Of a stretch of DNA of 33,198 nt, positions 23,836-31,375 are shown piece after piece. Position numbers and translations under genes: made by a program. Origin of the DNA: Acidobacteriota bacterium (lineage in GTDB: Bacteria; Acidobacteriota; Vicinamibacteria; Vicinamibacterales; CAVVIG01); NCBI GenBank assembly GCA_023265155.1, contig JAHFUL010000008.1:10514-43711 (forward strand), in the 5' to 3' direction. The stretch's first letter is position 1; every line of letters begins with the position of its first letter. The notes under the pieces are model-generated. The model did no database searches. It had not been told where the DNA came from and saw only the letters and a program-made list of their open reading frames with translations.

Positions 23836-23863
23836 TACCCCTCCTCAAAAAAGAGGCTCAATC

Positions 23864-25357
23864 TTACACGGAACCTGTTTCCCAGGCTTTCGATCGTCCG
23901 ACGGCGGCGGACCAGCGCTCACGCAACGCACGGACGGCCGGCTGAGCCATAGCGGGTTCGAATCGTCGGTCCACCTGCCACTGACCGGTGATTTCCTCCA
24001 CGGAATCCCAGAATCCCACGGCCAGGCCGGCGAGATAGGCGGCCCCGAGCGCCGTCGTTTCGGTGACGGCCGGGCGAACGACTGGCGCGCCCAGCAGGTC
24101 CGCCTGGATCTGCATCAGCATGTTGTTACCGGACGCTCCGCCATCCACCCGCAGCTCCCTGAGCGCAATGCCGGAGTCGGCGTGCATGGCGTCGAGCAAG
24201 TCCGTGACCTGGAAGGCGATGCTTTCGAGCGCCGCGCGCGCGATGTGCGCCGCGGTCGTGCCCCGGGTGACGCCCAGAATGGCGCCGCGCGCGAACGGAT
24301 CCCAGTGCGGCGCACCGAGGCCGGCGAATGCGGGCACGAGGTAGACGCCGCCGTTGTCGGGCACCGATGCAGCGAGCGGTTCGATGTCGGCGGCGGCGCG
24401 AATGAGGCCCAGGCCGTCGCGGATCCACTGGACCACGGCGCCGCCGATGAACACGCTGCCTTCGAGCGCGTACTCGGTTCGGCCGCCAAGCTGCCAGGCG
24501 ACTGTGGTGACGAGCTGCTGGCGCGAGAGCGTCGGAGTGCTCCCGATGTTCTGGAGCAGAAAACAACCGGTGCCGTACGTGTTCTTCGACATCCCGGGCG
24601 TGCGGCACATCTGGCCGAAGAGCGCCGCCTGCTGATCCCCGGCGACGCCGGCAATCGGAATCTTCGCAAGGCCCGCTGAGGACACTTGGCCGTACACTTC
24701 GCTCGACGCTCGCACCTCCGGAAGGATTGCGGCCGGCACGCCGAACAACCGCAGCAGTTCATCGTCCCACTCGAGCGTCCCGATGTTGAACAACATCGTT
24801 CTGGATGCGTTGCTGACGTCGGTGACGTGCTGCTGGCCGCCAGTGAGCTTCCAGATCAGCCAGGTGTCGACAGTACCGAACGCGAGCTTGCCGGCGTCGG
24901 CGCGCGCGCGCGCACCCGGCACGTGGTCGAGGATCCAGCGAATCTTACTGGCCGAGAAGTACGCGTCGATGAGCAGTCCGGTTTTCTGCTGGACCATCGG
25001 ACCCGCGCCGGCGCTCTTCAGCGTCTCGCACAGCTCCGCCGTGCGGCGGTCCTGCCACACGATGGCGTGATGGATCGGCTCGCCGGTCGCGCGATCCCAG
25101 ACAATGGTCGTTTCCCGCTGATTGGTGATGCCGACGGCGGCGATGTCGTCCGCCTGGAGGCCCGCTCGCCCGAGCACTTCCACGGCGACGCCGATCTGCG
25201 ACGCCCAAATCTCGGTGGCGTCGTGTTCGACCCATCCGGCCTTCGGAAAGATCTGCGTGAATTCTTTCTGCGCCACCGCGCGGATCCCGCCGTCGTGATC
25301 GAACACGATCGCGCGGGAGCTCGTGGTGCCCTGATCGAGCGCAAGGATGCACGCCAT
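23864..25357 (-). CDS. glpK: Glycerol kinase
   Basis: GlpK phosphorylates glycerol to glycerol-3-phosphate. The 497-residue product is standard length for the FGGY family. It starts [20 protein letters not shown] (phosphate-binding DQGTTSSR, residues 8-15), with [36 protein letters not shown] and the FGGY signature [18 protein letters not shown]. The start is ATG 25357, where homology begins; the open frame runs 63 codons further as antisense of glpF. It is divergent from glpF, 58 bases away, and a regulator site may lie in between. A peroxiredoxin gene follows. Confidence 0.97.
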   Translation of the reverse strand: MACILALDQGTTSSRAIVFDHDGGIRAVAQKEFTQIFPKAGWVEHDATEIWASQIGVAVEVLGRAGLQADDIAAVGITNQRETTIVWDRATGEPIHHAIVWQDRRTAELCETLKSAGAGPMVQQKTGLLIDAYFSASKIRWILDHVPGARARADAGKLAFGTVDTWLIWKLTGGQQHVTDVSNASRTMLFNIGTLEWDDELLRLFGVPAAILPEVRASSEVYGQVSSAGLAKIPIAGVAGDQQAALFGQMCRTPGMSKNTYGTGCFLLQNIGSTPTLSRQQLVTTVAWQLGGRTEYALEGSVFIGGAVVQWIRDGLGLIRAAADIEPLAASVPDNGGVYLVPAFAGLGAPHWDPFARGAILGVTRGTTAAHIARAALESIAFQVTDLLDAMHADSGIALRELRVDGGASGNNMLMQIQADLLGAPVVRPAVTETTALGAAYLAGLAVGFWDSVEEITGQWQVDRRFEPAMAQPAVRALRERWSAAVGRSKAWETGSV

Positions 25358-25415
25358 GGGACGCAGTGAGTCTACAATGAGCGGCCTGCGGATTCCGGAT
25401 TTCTCAGGAGGCTCC

Positions 25416-26195
25416 ATGCGACCGGCTCTCGTTCGGGAGATGCTTGCCGAGTTCCTCGGCACGTTCGTGCTGATCGTGTTCGGCGTCGGCGTTGTCGCGC
25501 AGACGGTTCTCAGCAAGGGAGCGGCGGGCACAACCCTCTCCATCAATATTGCCTGGGGACTGGCGGTGACGATGGGGTGCTACGTCTCGGCCGGCGTGAC
25601 CGGTGCGCATCTCAACCCGGCCGTCACGCTGGCTCTGGCCGTCCACCGCCGCCTCCCATGGAGCCGGGTCGTTCCCTATGTGACGGCGCAGTGTTTCGGC
25701 GCGTTTGTCGCATCGACGGTGGTGTACCTGACGTATCGTGAGGCACTCACCGCCTTCGATGGCGGCGTGCGGCACATCCTCGGTCCGATGGGTACGGCTG
25801 GGATCTGGGCCACCTATCCGCAGCCGTTCCTGAGTGTCTTTCCGGGCGGCTTTATCGATCAGTTCGTGGGTACCGCGCTGCTGGTGGGCGTCATTCTCGC
25901 CATCACCGATACGAGAAACTCTCCCGCGCCCGCCGGACTCGCGCCGGTCATCGTCGGCCTCCTGGTGCTTCTCATTGGCGCGACTTATGGATTCAATTCC
26001 GGCTACGCGATCAACCCGGCGCGTGATTTCGCGCCGCGTCTGTTCACCGCGGTGGCCGGGTGGGGATCTGGTGTGTTCAGCGCCGGCAACGCCTGGTGGT
26101 GGGTGCCGGTGATCGCACCGTGCGTGGGGGCGGTTGCTGGGGGATGGGTGTACGACGCCTGCGTTGGAAACTGGTTCCCGGAGTCAGGAGCCTGA
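25416..26195 (+). CDS. glpF: Glycerol uptake facilitator (aquaglyceroporin, MIP family)
   Basis: This six-helix channel lets glycerol into the cell for GlpK. The 259-residue product has both NPA boxes, [13 protein letters not shown] (NPA 67-69) and [15 protein letters not shown] (NPA 200-202). The Asp after the second NPAR marks glycerol-type rather than water-only channels. ATG 25416 was chosen as CAGGAGG lies 4-5 bases upstream; the frame's earlier ATGs lack this. The divergent partner is glpK. A TACAAT at 25373-25378 may be its -10 but no -35 is seen. It precedes a 6PGDH-like gene by 61 bases. Confidence 0.95.
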   Translation: MRPALVREMLAEFLGTFVLIVFGVGVVAQTVLSKGAAGTTLSINIAWGLAVTMGCYVSAGVTGAHLNPAVTLALAVHRRLPWSRVVPYVTAQCFGAFVASTVVYLTYREALTAFDGGVRHILGPMGTAGIWATYPQPFLSVFPGGFIDQFVGTALLVGVILAITDTRNSPAPAGLAPVIVGLLVLLIGATYGFNSGYAINPARDFAPRLFTAVAGWGSGVFSAGNAWWWVPVIAPCVGAVAGGWVYDACVGNWFPESGA

Positions 26196-26256
26196 TCGTG
26201 TGCCGCCTGCAGCTCGTCGCGGCTGCGGCGATCGGGATGGAGAAAGGCGAAAAGCC

Positions 26257-27111
26257 ATGGCGCGAGTGGCGTTCATCGGAACAGGGTTGCTCGGAAGCGG
26301 GATGGTCGAGGCGATGTGCGGCCGGGGCGATACGGTCACCGTCTGGAATCGGACGGCGAACAAGGCACGGGCGCTCGAAGCGTTTGGCGCGACCGTCGCA
26401 CTGACGCCGGAGGAAGCGGTTCGGTCCGCCGAGCGTGTGCACCTGGCGCTTCCCGATGATCCCATCGTCGATGCGATGCTCGAGCGGATCGCGCCGCGGC
26501 TCGCCGCCGACGCCGTGGTGATCGATCACACGACCACAGCGCCGGCAGCCACGAGCACACGCGTGGTGAACGCCGCGCGACGGGGCGTCAGGTTCGTGCA
26601 CGCTCCGGTGTTCATGTCGCCGCAGATGTGCCGCGACGCCGCCGGCCTCATGGTCGTCGCCGGGCCGAAGGCCGTGTTCGACCTGGTGCGCCCGTCGCTC
26701 GAGAAGATGACGGGCGAGGTCTGGTACGTCGGCGAACGCCCCGATCTGGCGGCGGCCTACAAGATTTTTGGAAACGCACTGCTGTTCGTCATCACGGCGG
26801 GCATCGCCGACGTCCTGGCGATGGCGAAGAGTGTCGGCGTGCCGCCGCAGGATGCCGCTGGTCTCTTCTCGAAGTTCAAGGTCGGCAGCGTCGTCGCGGC
26901 CCGCGCCGAGAAGATCGCGAGGGGCGACTTCGCCGCGACCTTCGAGTTGACGATGGCGCGGAAGGACATCCGCCTGATGATCGAGGCTGCGGGACAAGAG
27001 CCCCTGGCCGTGCTGCCGGCGATCGCGAAGCGGATGGACGAGGCGATCGCCAACGGACACGGCAAGGACGACCTGGGCGCCATGGCCGCACAGAGCGTCA
27101 GTCCTCGGTGA
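26257..27111 (+). CDS. NAD(P)-dependent 6-phosphogluconate/3-hydroxyisobutyrate dehydrogenase-like oxidoreductase
   Basis: The 284-residue product opens MARVAFIGTGLLGSGMVEAM, a Rossmann NAD(P) motif (GxGxxG), followed by TVWNRTANKARAL, which suggests NADP preference by the NRT after the second strand. The catalytic area has the Lys of AAYKIFGNALL (K169) and N173, as in beta-hydroxyacid dehydrogenases (KLxxN). Helix-rich C-terminal domain follows to ...GAMAAQSVSPR. Substrate is unknown: short-chain hydroxyacids such as succinic semialdehyde, glyoxylate or 3-hydroxyisobutyrate are options. ATG 26257 lies at the onset of homology; the 41-codon extension upstream is unlikely. It follows glpF on the same strand and might be co-expressed. 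Confidence 0.9.
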   Translation: MARVAFIGTGLLGSGMVEAMCGRGDTVTVWNRTANKARALEAFGATVALTPEEAVRSAERVHLALPDDPIVDAMLERIAPRLAADAVVIDHTTTAPAATSTRVVNAARRGVRFVHAPVFMSPQMCRDAAGLMVVAGPKAVFDLVRPSLEKMTGEVWYVGERPDLAAAYKIFGNALLFVITAGIADVLAMAKSVGVPPQDAAGLFSKFKVGSVVAARAEKIARGDFAATFELTMARKDIRLMIEAAGQEPLAVLPAIAKRMDEAIANGHGKDDLGAMAAQSVSPR

Positions 27112-27147
27112 TTGTTCGTCGTGCGTGAGTCGCAACCGCGTAGTCGC

Positions 27148-27180
27148 AACCTCGTAGGCCCGAGCTTCAGCTCGGGCGCT
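27148..27180. repeat. GC-rich palindromic element, copy 1
   Basis: The copy has stem arms GCCCGAGCT (27158-27166) and AGCTCGGGC (27169-27177). It is identical over 33 bases to copy 2 and matches the rimO element with one loop difference. Minus-strand translation gives APELKLGPTR. It lies just past the 6PGDH-like gene, in the 333-base gap to the DUF4159 genes, which otherwise holds only copy 2 and the DUF4159 remnant. Confidence 0.92.
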
Positions 27181-27189
27181 GGCTTCAGC

Positions 27190-27222
27190 AACCTCGTAGG
27201 CCCGAGCTTCAGCTCGGGCGCT
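27190..27222. repeat. GC-rich palindromic element, copy 2
   Basis: Second copy, same orientation, 42 bases after copy 1. Its minus-strand frame is continuous with copy 1 and with the DUF4159 remnant that ends immediately upstream at 27232. The junction ...GYAI then DASAPELKLG shows it lies where the end of the DUF4159 gene should be. Confidence 0.92.
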
Positions 27223-27231
27223 GATGCGTCA

Positions 27232-27444
27232 ATCGCGTAGCCGCGCGGAGAGCAGAGATCGAAGCAACTCCCGCAGGTACTCGTTTCCCGCTCCCAGGTA
27301 TCCGCGATGTCGGTGTTGTGCGTCATCAGCACCACCAGGCGACCCTGCTGATTCTGCACCCCACGGAAATGGACCTGCCGGCTGTCGTAGCCGCGCTCGG
27401 ATGTCACGCCCGGGTTCTGGCGCCATCTCTGGATCGGTGGGTCA
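27232..27444 (-). pseudogene. Truncated remnant of a third DUF4159 gene (C-terminal fragment)
   Basis: Minus-strand translation reads PPIQRWRQNPGVTSERGYDS, then RQVHFRGVQNQQGRLVVLM, THNTDIADTWER and ...SPRGYAI, matching the C-termini of the two downstream-listed DUF4159 proteins (GATSERGFDSAEVHFRG, THNTDISDTWEREG, SPRGYAIGVNVILY). The N-terminal ~230 residues are absent: homology starts within a few bases of the stop of the neighbouring copy (27445), in a different frame from it. The last 11 residues (GVNVILYAMSH equivalent) are replaced by palindromic repeats. A GTG at 27407 could start a short product but none is expected. Confidence 0.85.
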
Positions 27445-28359
27445 TCAGTGACTCATGGCGTACAGGATGACGTTGACGCCGATCGCGTAGCCGCGTGGTG
27501 AGAAGAGATCGAAGTACGCCTTCGGCTCTTCGCCCTCCCGTTCCCAGGTGTCAGAAATGTCGGTGTTGTGCGTGATCAGCACCATGATCCGGCCGTGCGA
27601 ATCCAGGATGCCGCGGAAGTGTACCTCCGCGCTGTCGAAACCGCGCTCCGATGTCGCACCGCCATTACTTCTCCAAAAGCTGATCGCCGGCACTTGCGGG
27701 ATCTCGGTGACCTGATAGAGCGTGTGCATGATCGCATGGGTGACGGGGATATCGATGATGGGATACTCGCGGGGCGGAAGCACGCGACTGATTTCGGACG
27801 CCCAGTTTTCCCACGCCGCCGAGCCCCAGAAGTCGTCCACCCACAGAAAGCCGCCCTTGAGGAGAAACTCCCGAAGCGGCTTCAGTTCGTCGTCTTCGAA
27901 CCGGAGCGATTGCACAGCCTCCATGAAGAGGATGGGGCACCGGTACAACAACGGATCGGTGAGGGAAACGACCGCGTAGTTGGGCAGGCGGTTCTCGTCG
28001 AACCGGACCTTCACGCGCGTCAGTTCTGCGAGGCGAACGGAGAAGTTGTTGTCGGCGCCTGGATAATCAGTCCGCCAGCTGCCGCCCCCCCCGCCACCGC
28101 CACCGCCGCCGCGCCTGCCGCGTCCCCCTCGGAAGCCAAATCCGTTGCCTCCGCCAAAGCCGTTGGTGTAGTACGCGCGGCAGTAAACGAACGAGCCATC
28201 GAAATCGGCCAGCGTCGCCCATTTCGGCGGCACGTTTCCTTCCCCTCGGAGGAAATTGGTGCCGACCCAGATCTGCTGTGCGTAGACGCCGCCTGCGGCA
28301 AGCAGGAGGACGGCGAGCACCGTCGGGAGGCGTCGACGCGGGCTCTGCAGGGCATTCAT
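27445..28359 (-). CDS. Secreted DUF4159-domain protein, copy A
   Basis: The 304-residue product has a signal peptide (RLPTVLAVLLLAAGGVYA) and the DUF4159 domain: PPKWATLADFDGSFVYCRAY, DYPGADNNFSVRLAELTRV, the central FLLKGGFLWVDDFWGSAAW, and C-terminal THNTDISDTWEREG and SPRGYAIGVNVILYAMSH. The family has an amidotransferase-like alpha/beta fold of unknown function. Between YYTNGFGGG and the SWRTDY block lies a Gly/Arg-rich tract with a run of ten glycines, absent from copy B. It starts one base after the copy B stop (TGA-G-ATG), so the two are coupled. About half of the sequence is shared with copy B. Confidence 0.88.
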   Translation of the reverse strand: MNALQSPRRRLPTVLAVLLLAAGGVYAQQIWVGTNFLRGEGNVPPKWATLADFDGSFVYCRAYYTNGFGGGNGFGFRGGRGRRGGGGGGGGGGSWRTDYPGADNNFSVRLAELTRVKVRFDENRLPNYAVVSLTDPLLYRCPILFMEAVQSLRFEDDELKPLREFLLKGGFLWVDDFWGSAAWENWASEISRVLPPREYPIIDIPVTHAIMHTLYQVTEIPQVPAISFWRSNGGATSERGFDSAEVHFRGILDSHGRIMVLITHNTDISDTWEREGEEPKAYFDLFSPRGYAIGVNVILYAMSH

Positions 28360-28360
28360 C

Positions 28361-29224
28361 TCAATGGCTCATCGTATAGAGAATGACATTCACGCCGATG
28401 GCATAGCCCCGTGGAGAGAAGAGCTCGAAGTAGTCCTGATTCTCGCCTTCACGCTCCCACGTGTCGGAAATATCGGTGTTGTGCGACATCAGCACCATCA
28501 GGCGCTGGTGATCATCCTGAATCCCGCGGAAGTGGACCTCGGCGCTGTCGGCGTAGCGCTCCGACGTGCCGCCGCCGGTCTGCCGCCAGTGCCCGATGTT
28601 CGGGACCTGGGGGATGCCCTTGACGTCGTACAGCGTGTGCATGATGGCGTGCGTCATGGGCACGTCGAAGATCGGAAACTCGCCGGACGGCAGGACGCGG
28701 TTGATCTGCTTGACCCAGTTGTCCCAGGCGTACGAGCCCCAGAAGTCGTCGACCCAGAGAAAACCGCCCTTCAGAAGGAAGGCGTGCAGCTGATTCACTT
28801 CCTCTTCACTGAAGTTCGCCGTCCCCACATCTTCCATGAACAGCATGGGGCAGTGGAACAAGAGCGGATCGTTCAAACCGACGACGACGTAGTTGGGCAG
28901 ACGATTCTCATCGAGCTTGACGTGCACCCGGGTGAGCTCGGCGAGCCGCACGGAGAAGTTGTTGTCCGATCCTGGGTAGTCAGTGCTCCACCCCGACCCG
29001 CCGGCCTCCTGGTACCAGCTGGTGTAGTACGCCCGGCAATACACAAACGAACCGTCGAAATCAGAGGGGGTCGCCCATTTGGGGGGCACGCCTCGACCGG
29101 TCCGGCCGCCGCCGCGTCCGCCAACCCAGATCTGCGCGGATACGAGCGACGCCGCCGCCAGCACGGCGACAAACGCCAGTGCCATCAGGCGAGAGGTGGA
29201 TCGCACGCCGGCGGAACGGGTCAT
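28361..29224 (-). CDS. Secreted DUF4159-domain protein, copy B
   Basis: The 287-residue product parallels copy A: signal peptide (RLMALAFVAVLAAASLVSA), PPKWATPSDFDGSFVYCRAYY, DYPGSDNNFSVRLAELTRVH, FLLKGGFLWVDDFWGSYAW, GTSERYADSAEVHFRG, SHNTDISDTWEREG and SPRGYAIGVNVILYTMSH. Start ATG 29224 matches the signal peptide; the frame's earlier TTG at 29260 adds a polar lead and is less likely. It is a tandem duplicate of copy A, with the zinc-ribbon gene 60 bases upstream on the same strand. Function is unknown; DUF4159 genes are often near MoxR/DUF58 clusters, but none is in this window. Confidence 0.88.
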   Translation of the reverse strand: MTRSAGVRSTSRLMALAFVAVLAAASLVSAQIWVGGRGGGRTGRGVPPKWATPSDFDGSFVYCRAYYTSWYQEAGGSGWSTDYPGSDNNFSVRLAELTRVHVKLDENRLPNYVVVGLNDPLLFHCPMLFMEDVGTANFSEEEVNQLHAFLLKGGFLWVDDFWGSYAWDNWVKQINRVLPSGEFPIFDVPMTHAIMHTLYDVKGIPQVPNIGHWRQTGGGTSERYADSAEVHFRGIQDDHQRLMVLMSHNTDISDTWEREGENQDYFELFSPRGYAIGVNVILYTMSH

Positions 29225-29284
29225 CGAGTTGATCTTCCATCCGAAGCCGGGGGCAAGCAAGCAATATGTGGGGATGGACGTCTG

Positions 29285-29680
29285 CTAGCGGAACGTGGTC
29301 AGTTCGATGGAAATGATTCGTTCGCACTCCGGGCAGACGATGACGCGTCCCCCCCGCGGAAGGGTCGAAGTGAAGGCAACCTGCGTACGTGTCATGCGCA
29401 GGACGCGCACCGAGCGAATGGGCTCGCGACAGTTCGGGCAGCGGGCCGGGAGCTCGAGCGTGTACAAGGCCGCGCCCTGCCAGTTGGCCGGGATCTTGGT
29501 GACGGCGTTCGAAAGGTCGTACACGCCGTCCGCGTCTTCGACGCCGGCGATGTCCTCCATATCGTCAGTGTCCGCCGGCTGCACGTCGGGCTCACACACC
29601 GGCTGCACGTCGTGCTCACATAGAGGACACCGCTGAGCGCCGGGCGGGAGCTCCTGTGTGCAGAACGGACACTCGGCCAT
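29285..29680 (-). CDS. Double zinc-ribbon protein with a small internal repeat
   Basis: The 131-residue product opens MAECPFCTQELPPGAQRCPL and has two four-cysteine sites: C4, C7, C18, C21, and C81, C84, C116, C119. Both are CxxC pairs as in rubredoxin-like ribbons. The first is followed by an acidic linker (DTDDMEDIAGVEDADGV). Between the sites two 8-residue units, CEHDVQPV and CEPDVQPA, come from a 24-base tandem repeat (29575-29622) and add one extra cysteine (C29). No catalytic motif; a regulatory or metal-binding protein is likely. ATG 29680 was preferred since the 32-codon extension upstream is not zinc-ribbon-like. It is first in the DUF4159 run. Confidence 0.8.
   Translation of the reverse strand: MAECPFCTQELPPGAQRCPLCEHDVQPVCEPDVQPADTDDMEDIAGVEDADGVYDLSNAVTKIPANWQGAALYTLELPARCPNCREPIRSVRVLRMTRTQVAFTSTLPRGGRVIVCPECERIISIELTTFR
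29575..29622. repeat. 24-bp tandem repeat in the zinc-ribbon gene
   Basis: Two copies of a 24-base unit beginning CCGGCTGCACGTCG differ at two positions and start at 29575 and 29599. They encode the CEHDVQPV/CEPDVQPA repeat. The length is a multiple of three, so the frame is kept. Confidence 0.9.
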
Positions 29681-29813
29681 TTCCCATCTATCGGCACGTA
29701 GCGCCACCGGCGTTAGAGCGCCGACAGCGCCGTGGAGCATTCTCGCTCGTCGCGCCTTGCCAGTCGAGCGCATCACCGGCCTCGGTGCCGCGCCGGTCCT
29801 TCACCACGGGCCG

Positions 29814-30698
29814 CTAGGGCGACGGCGGACGCTGATTCTTCCTCACGATGTTGAAGAACGAGAAGACCTTCGACATCATCTCCCGGTCCTTCGCGATGAA
29901 ATTCGAATGGTCTCCCCCCTTGGCCTCGACGTACACGTACGCCATCCCGATCTGTTTCATGCGCGCGACCCACTGACGCGTTTGCGCGACCGGCACCGAT
30001 TGGTCGGCGTCGCCCTGGAGCACGAGAATCGGGATGTGCTTGAACCTTTCGAGCGCCTCGGGGTTGACGCCAATCGAGGAAGAGGGAGCGGGTGCCGCGA
30101 CGGCGAGAGCCGCCCAGAGATCAGGATGTTTGGCGGCCAGATGATAGGTGCCGGCGCCTCCCATCGAGTGCCCCCAGAGATAGATGCGATCGGGATCGAC
30201 GTTGAAATCGCGCCGCGCGATCTCGAGCACGTTCATGACGTCCTGCTCGCTGAGCTCTCCGAGATTGGGCGGGGACGGTTCCGCCGCGGTCGTTCCTCGG
30301 GCAGGAGCCGCGCCTGGTCCTGCAACGCCAGGCCCCCGGCTGCCGTACCAACCACGGCTGTCGTACCCCAGCGGTGTGACCATGAGGTAACCGTCGCGCT
30401 CGGCGAAATCGATGATCCCGTCGTAGCCCATCAGCCAATCGTACGGACGGCCGAGTCCGTGCAATCCGACAATGAGTGGCCACTTCTGTGCCGTGCTGTA
30501 GGTCGAGGGCACGAAGAGGGCGTACGGAATCTGTTTGCCGGTCTCGCGGAAGACGTAGGTTCGCCCCTGGACCCGCTTATCGGCGGCAATGACGGTCCCG
30601 GGCTCCTGGGCCCGCAGGGAATGGCCCAGGGAACCGAGAAGGGCCGCGACGAGAAGCAGTCGAGTGGCGTGCCAGGCGAGGCGGTCAGTCAGTCTCAT
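29814..30698 (-). CDS. Secreted alpha/beta-hydrolase esterase (PHB depolymerase/feruloyl esterase-like)
   Basis: The 294-residue product has a signal peptide (ATRLLLVAALLGSLGHSLRA) and the esterase fold: KWPLIVGLHGLG (oxyanion HG), IYLWGHSMGGAGTYHLA (nucleophile S178), LQGDADQSVPV (Asp near 230-232) and KGGDHSNF (H264), so all triad residues are present. The substrate could be a polyester, feruloyl or acetyl ester; a more precise call is not possible. A Gly/Pro-rich loop (RGPGVAGPGAAPARG) lies before the core helices. The ATG 30698 was chosen as CGGAGG lies six bases upstream; the GTG at 30704 overlaps that Shine-Dalgarno sequence. Confidence 0.88.
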   Translation of the reverse strand: MRLTDRLAWHATRLLLVAALLGSLGHSLRAQEPGTVIAADKRVQGRTYVFRETGKQIPYALFVPSTYSTAQKWPLIVGLHGLGRPYDWLMGYDGIIDFAERDGYLMVTPLGYDSRGWYGSRGPGVAGPGAAPARGTTAAEPSPPNLGELSEQDVMNVLEIARRDFNVDPDRIYLWGHSMGGAGTYHLAAKHPDLWAALAVAAPAPSSSIGVNPEALERFKHIPILVLQGDADQSVPVAQTRQWVARMKQIGMAYVYVEAKGGDHSNFIAKDREMMSKVFSFFNIVRKNQRPPSP

Positions 30699-30718
30699 GA
30701 GCACCTCCGTGCGAGCCG

Positions 30719-30727
30719 AATTATAAT
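30719..30727. promoter_or_regulatory. Overlapping divergent -10 boxes
   Basis: The AATTATAAT segment gives TATAAT on plus (30722-30727) for the cytochrome gene and TATAAT on minus (30725-30720) for the esterase gene. The two genes start 45 and 27 bases away respectively. No strong -35 is found on either strand. Sharing the same bases means polymerase cannot occupy both directions at once. Confidence 0.5.
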
Positions 30728-30766
30728 GACTTCAGCCTGAGGATGAGGACCCGGAGGAGATCAACG

Positions 30767-31234
30767 ATGAGTGTCAAGCCTGTCTCTTTTGTCGTCGCGG
30801 GGATCGCGGCGATTGCCCTGTCACATTCGGCGGTCGTCGCCTTTCAAGCCGCACCCAAGTCCATCTGGGACGGCGTGTATGCGGAAGAACAGGCGAAGCG
30901 GGCCGAACCGCTTTATTCGGAAAAGTGCTCGAACTGTCACGGAGCCGAGCTCACCGGCAACGATGCCCCGGCGCTGGTGGGCGCCGAGTTCAGCGCCAAT
31001 TGGAACGACCTGCTGCTCAACGATCTGTTCGAACGCATTCGTCTCACGATGCCGGCCGACAGCCCCGGGAGCTTGAGTCGCGCCCAGGTCGCCGACATCA
31101 TCTCGCTGATCTTGAAGCGCGCCGAGGTCCCGGCCGGGAAAGCTGAGTTGCCGTCCACGTCCGAGGTCCTGAAAGGGATCAAGTACATCGGCTCGCGTCC
31201 CGAGTCGTCGGCGACCACAACGACCAGGCCGTAG
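30767..31234 (+). CDS. Small c-type cytochrome
   Basis: The 155-residue product has a signal peptide (VSFVVAGIAAIALSHSAVVA) and one heme-binding motif CSNCH (C54, C57, H58). Likely axial methionine is M95 in RLTMPADSPGSL, the usual cytochrome c pattern near GxxMP. It is thus a periplasmic electron carrier. The partner enzyme is not obvious; the esterase next door is unlikely to be a redox partner. ATG 30767 has GGAGGAG seven bases upstream. The ORF extends a further 8 codons upstream but that lead lacks a ribosome binding site. Confidence 0.9.
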   Translation: MSVKPVSFVVAGIAAIALSHSAVVAFQAAPKSIWDGVYAEEQAKRAEPLYSEKCSNCHGAELTGNDAPALVGAEFSANWNDLLLNDLFERIRLTMPADSPGSLSRAQVADIISLILKRAEVPAGKAELPSTSEVLKGIKYIGSRPESSATTTTRP

Positions 31235-31243
31235 TCGGTTCCC

Positions 31244-31267
31244 GAGGCGGAGCACCGGCTCCGCCTC
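31244..31267 (+). terminator. Hairpin after the cytochrome c gene
   Basis: A perfect 10-bp stem (GAGGCGGAGC / GCTCCGCCTC) with a four-base loop starts nine bases after the cytochrome stop. No T-run follows (ATCCCCTCTC), so it may be a processing or Rho-linked site instead of an intrinsic terminator. The rest of the gap to 31375 has no feature that I can support. Confidence 0.5.
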
Positions 31268-31375
31268 ATCCCCTCTCAGGTCAATTCTCATTCAATTCCG
31301 AGCAGTCAGCGGCGGCTCGCCGCGTATGATGCACCTGGCCGTGAAGGCATCGTTTGAATTCTCGAGGCGTCTCAG

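Noticed and set aside
23836-23863. CCTC-TTTTTT-GAGG as a terminator between glpK and the peroxiredoxin
   Set aside because: The stem is only four bases and its right part is the ribosome binding site; it is not terminator-shaped.
25358-25546. N-terminal extension of glycerol kinase
   Set aside because: GlpK homology starts at [13 protein letters not shown]; the extension is antisense of glpF.
26757-27407. 216-residue minus-strand open frame over the 6PGDH-like gene
   Set aside because: Only its first ~60 codons have homology (DUF4159 remnant); the rest is repeats and antisense of a clear gene.
28364-29623. 419-codon plus-strand frame
   Set aside because: It is antisense of the DUF4159 copy B and zinc-ribbon genes.
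31244-31267. Strong intrinsic terminator after the cytochrome c gene
   Set aside because: The stem is perfect but there is no T-run, so it is listed as a hairpin at moderate confidence only.
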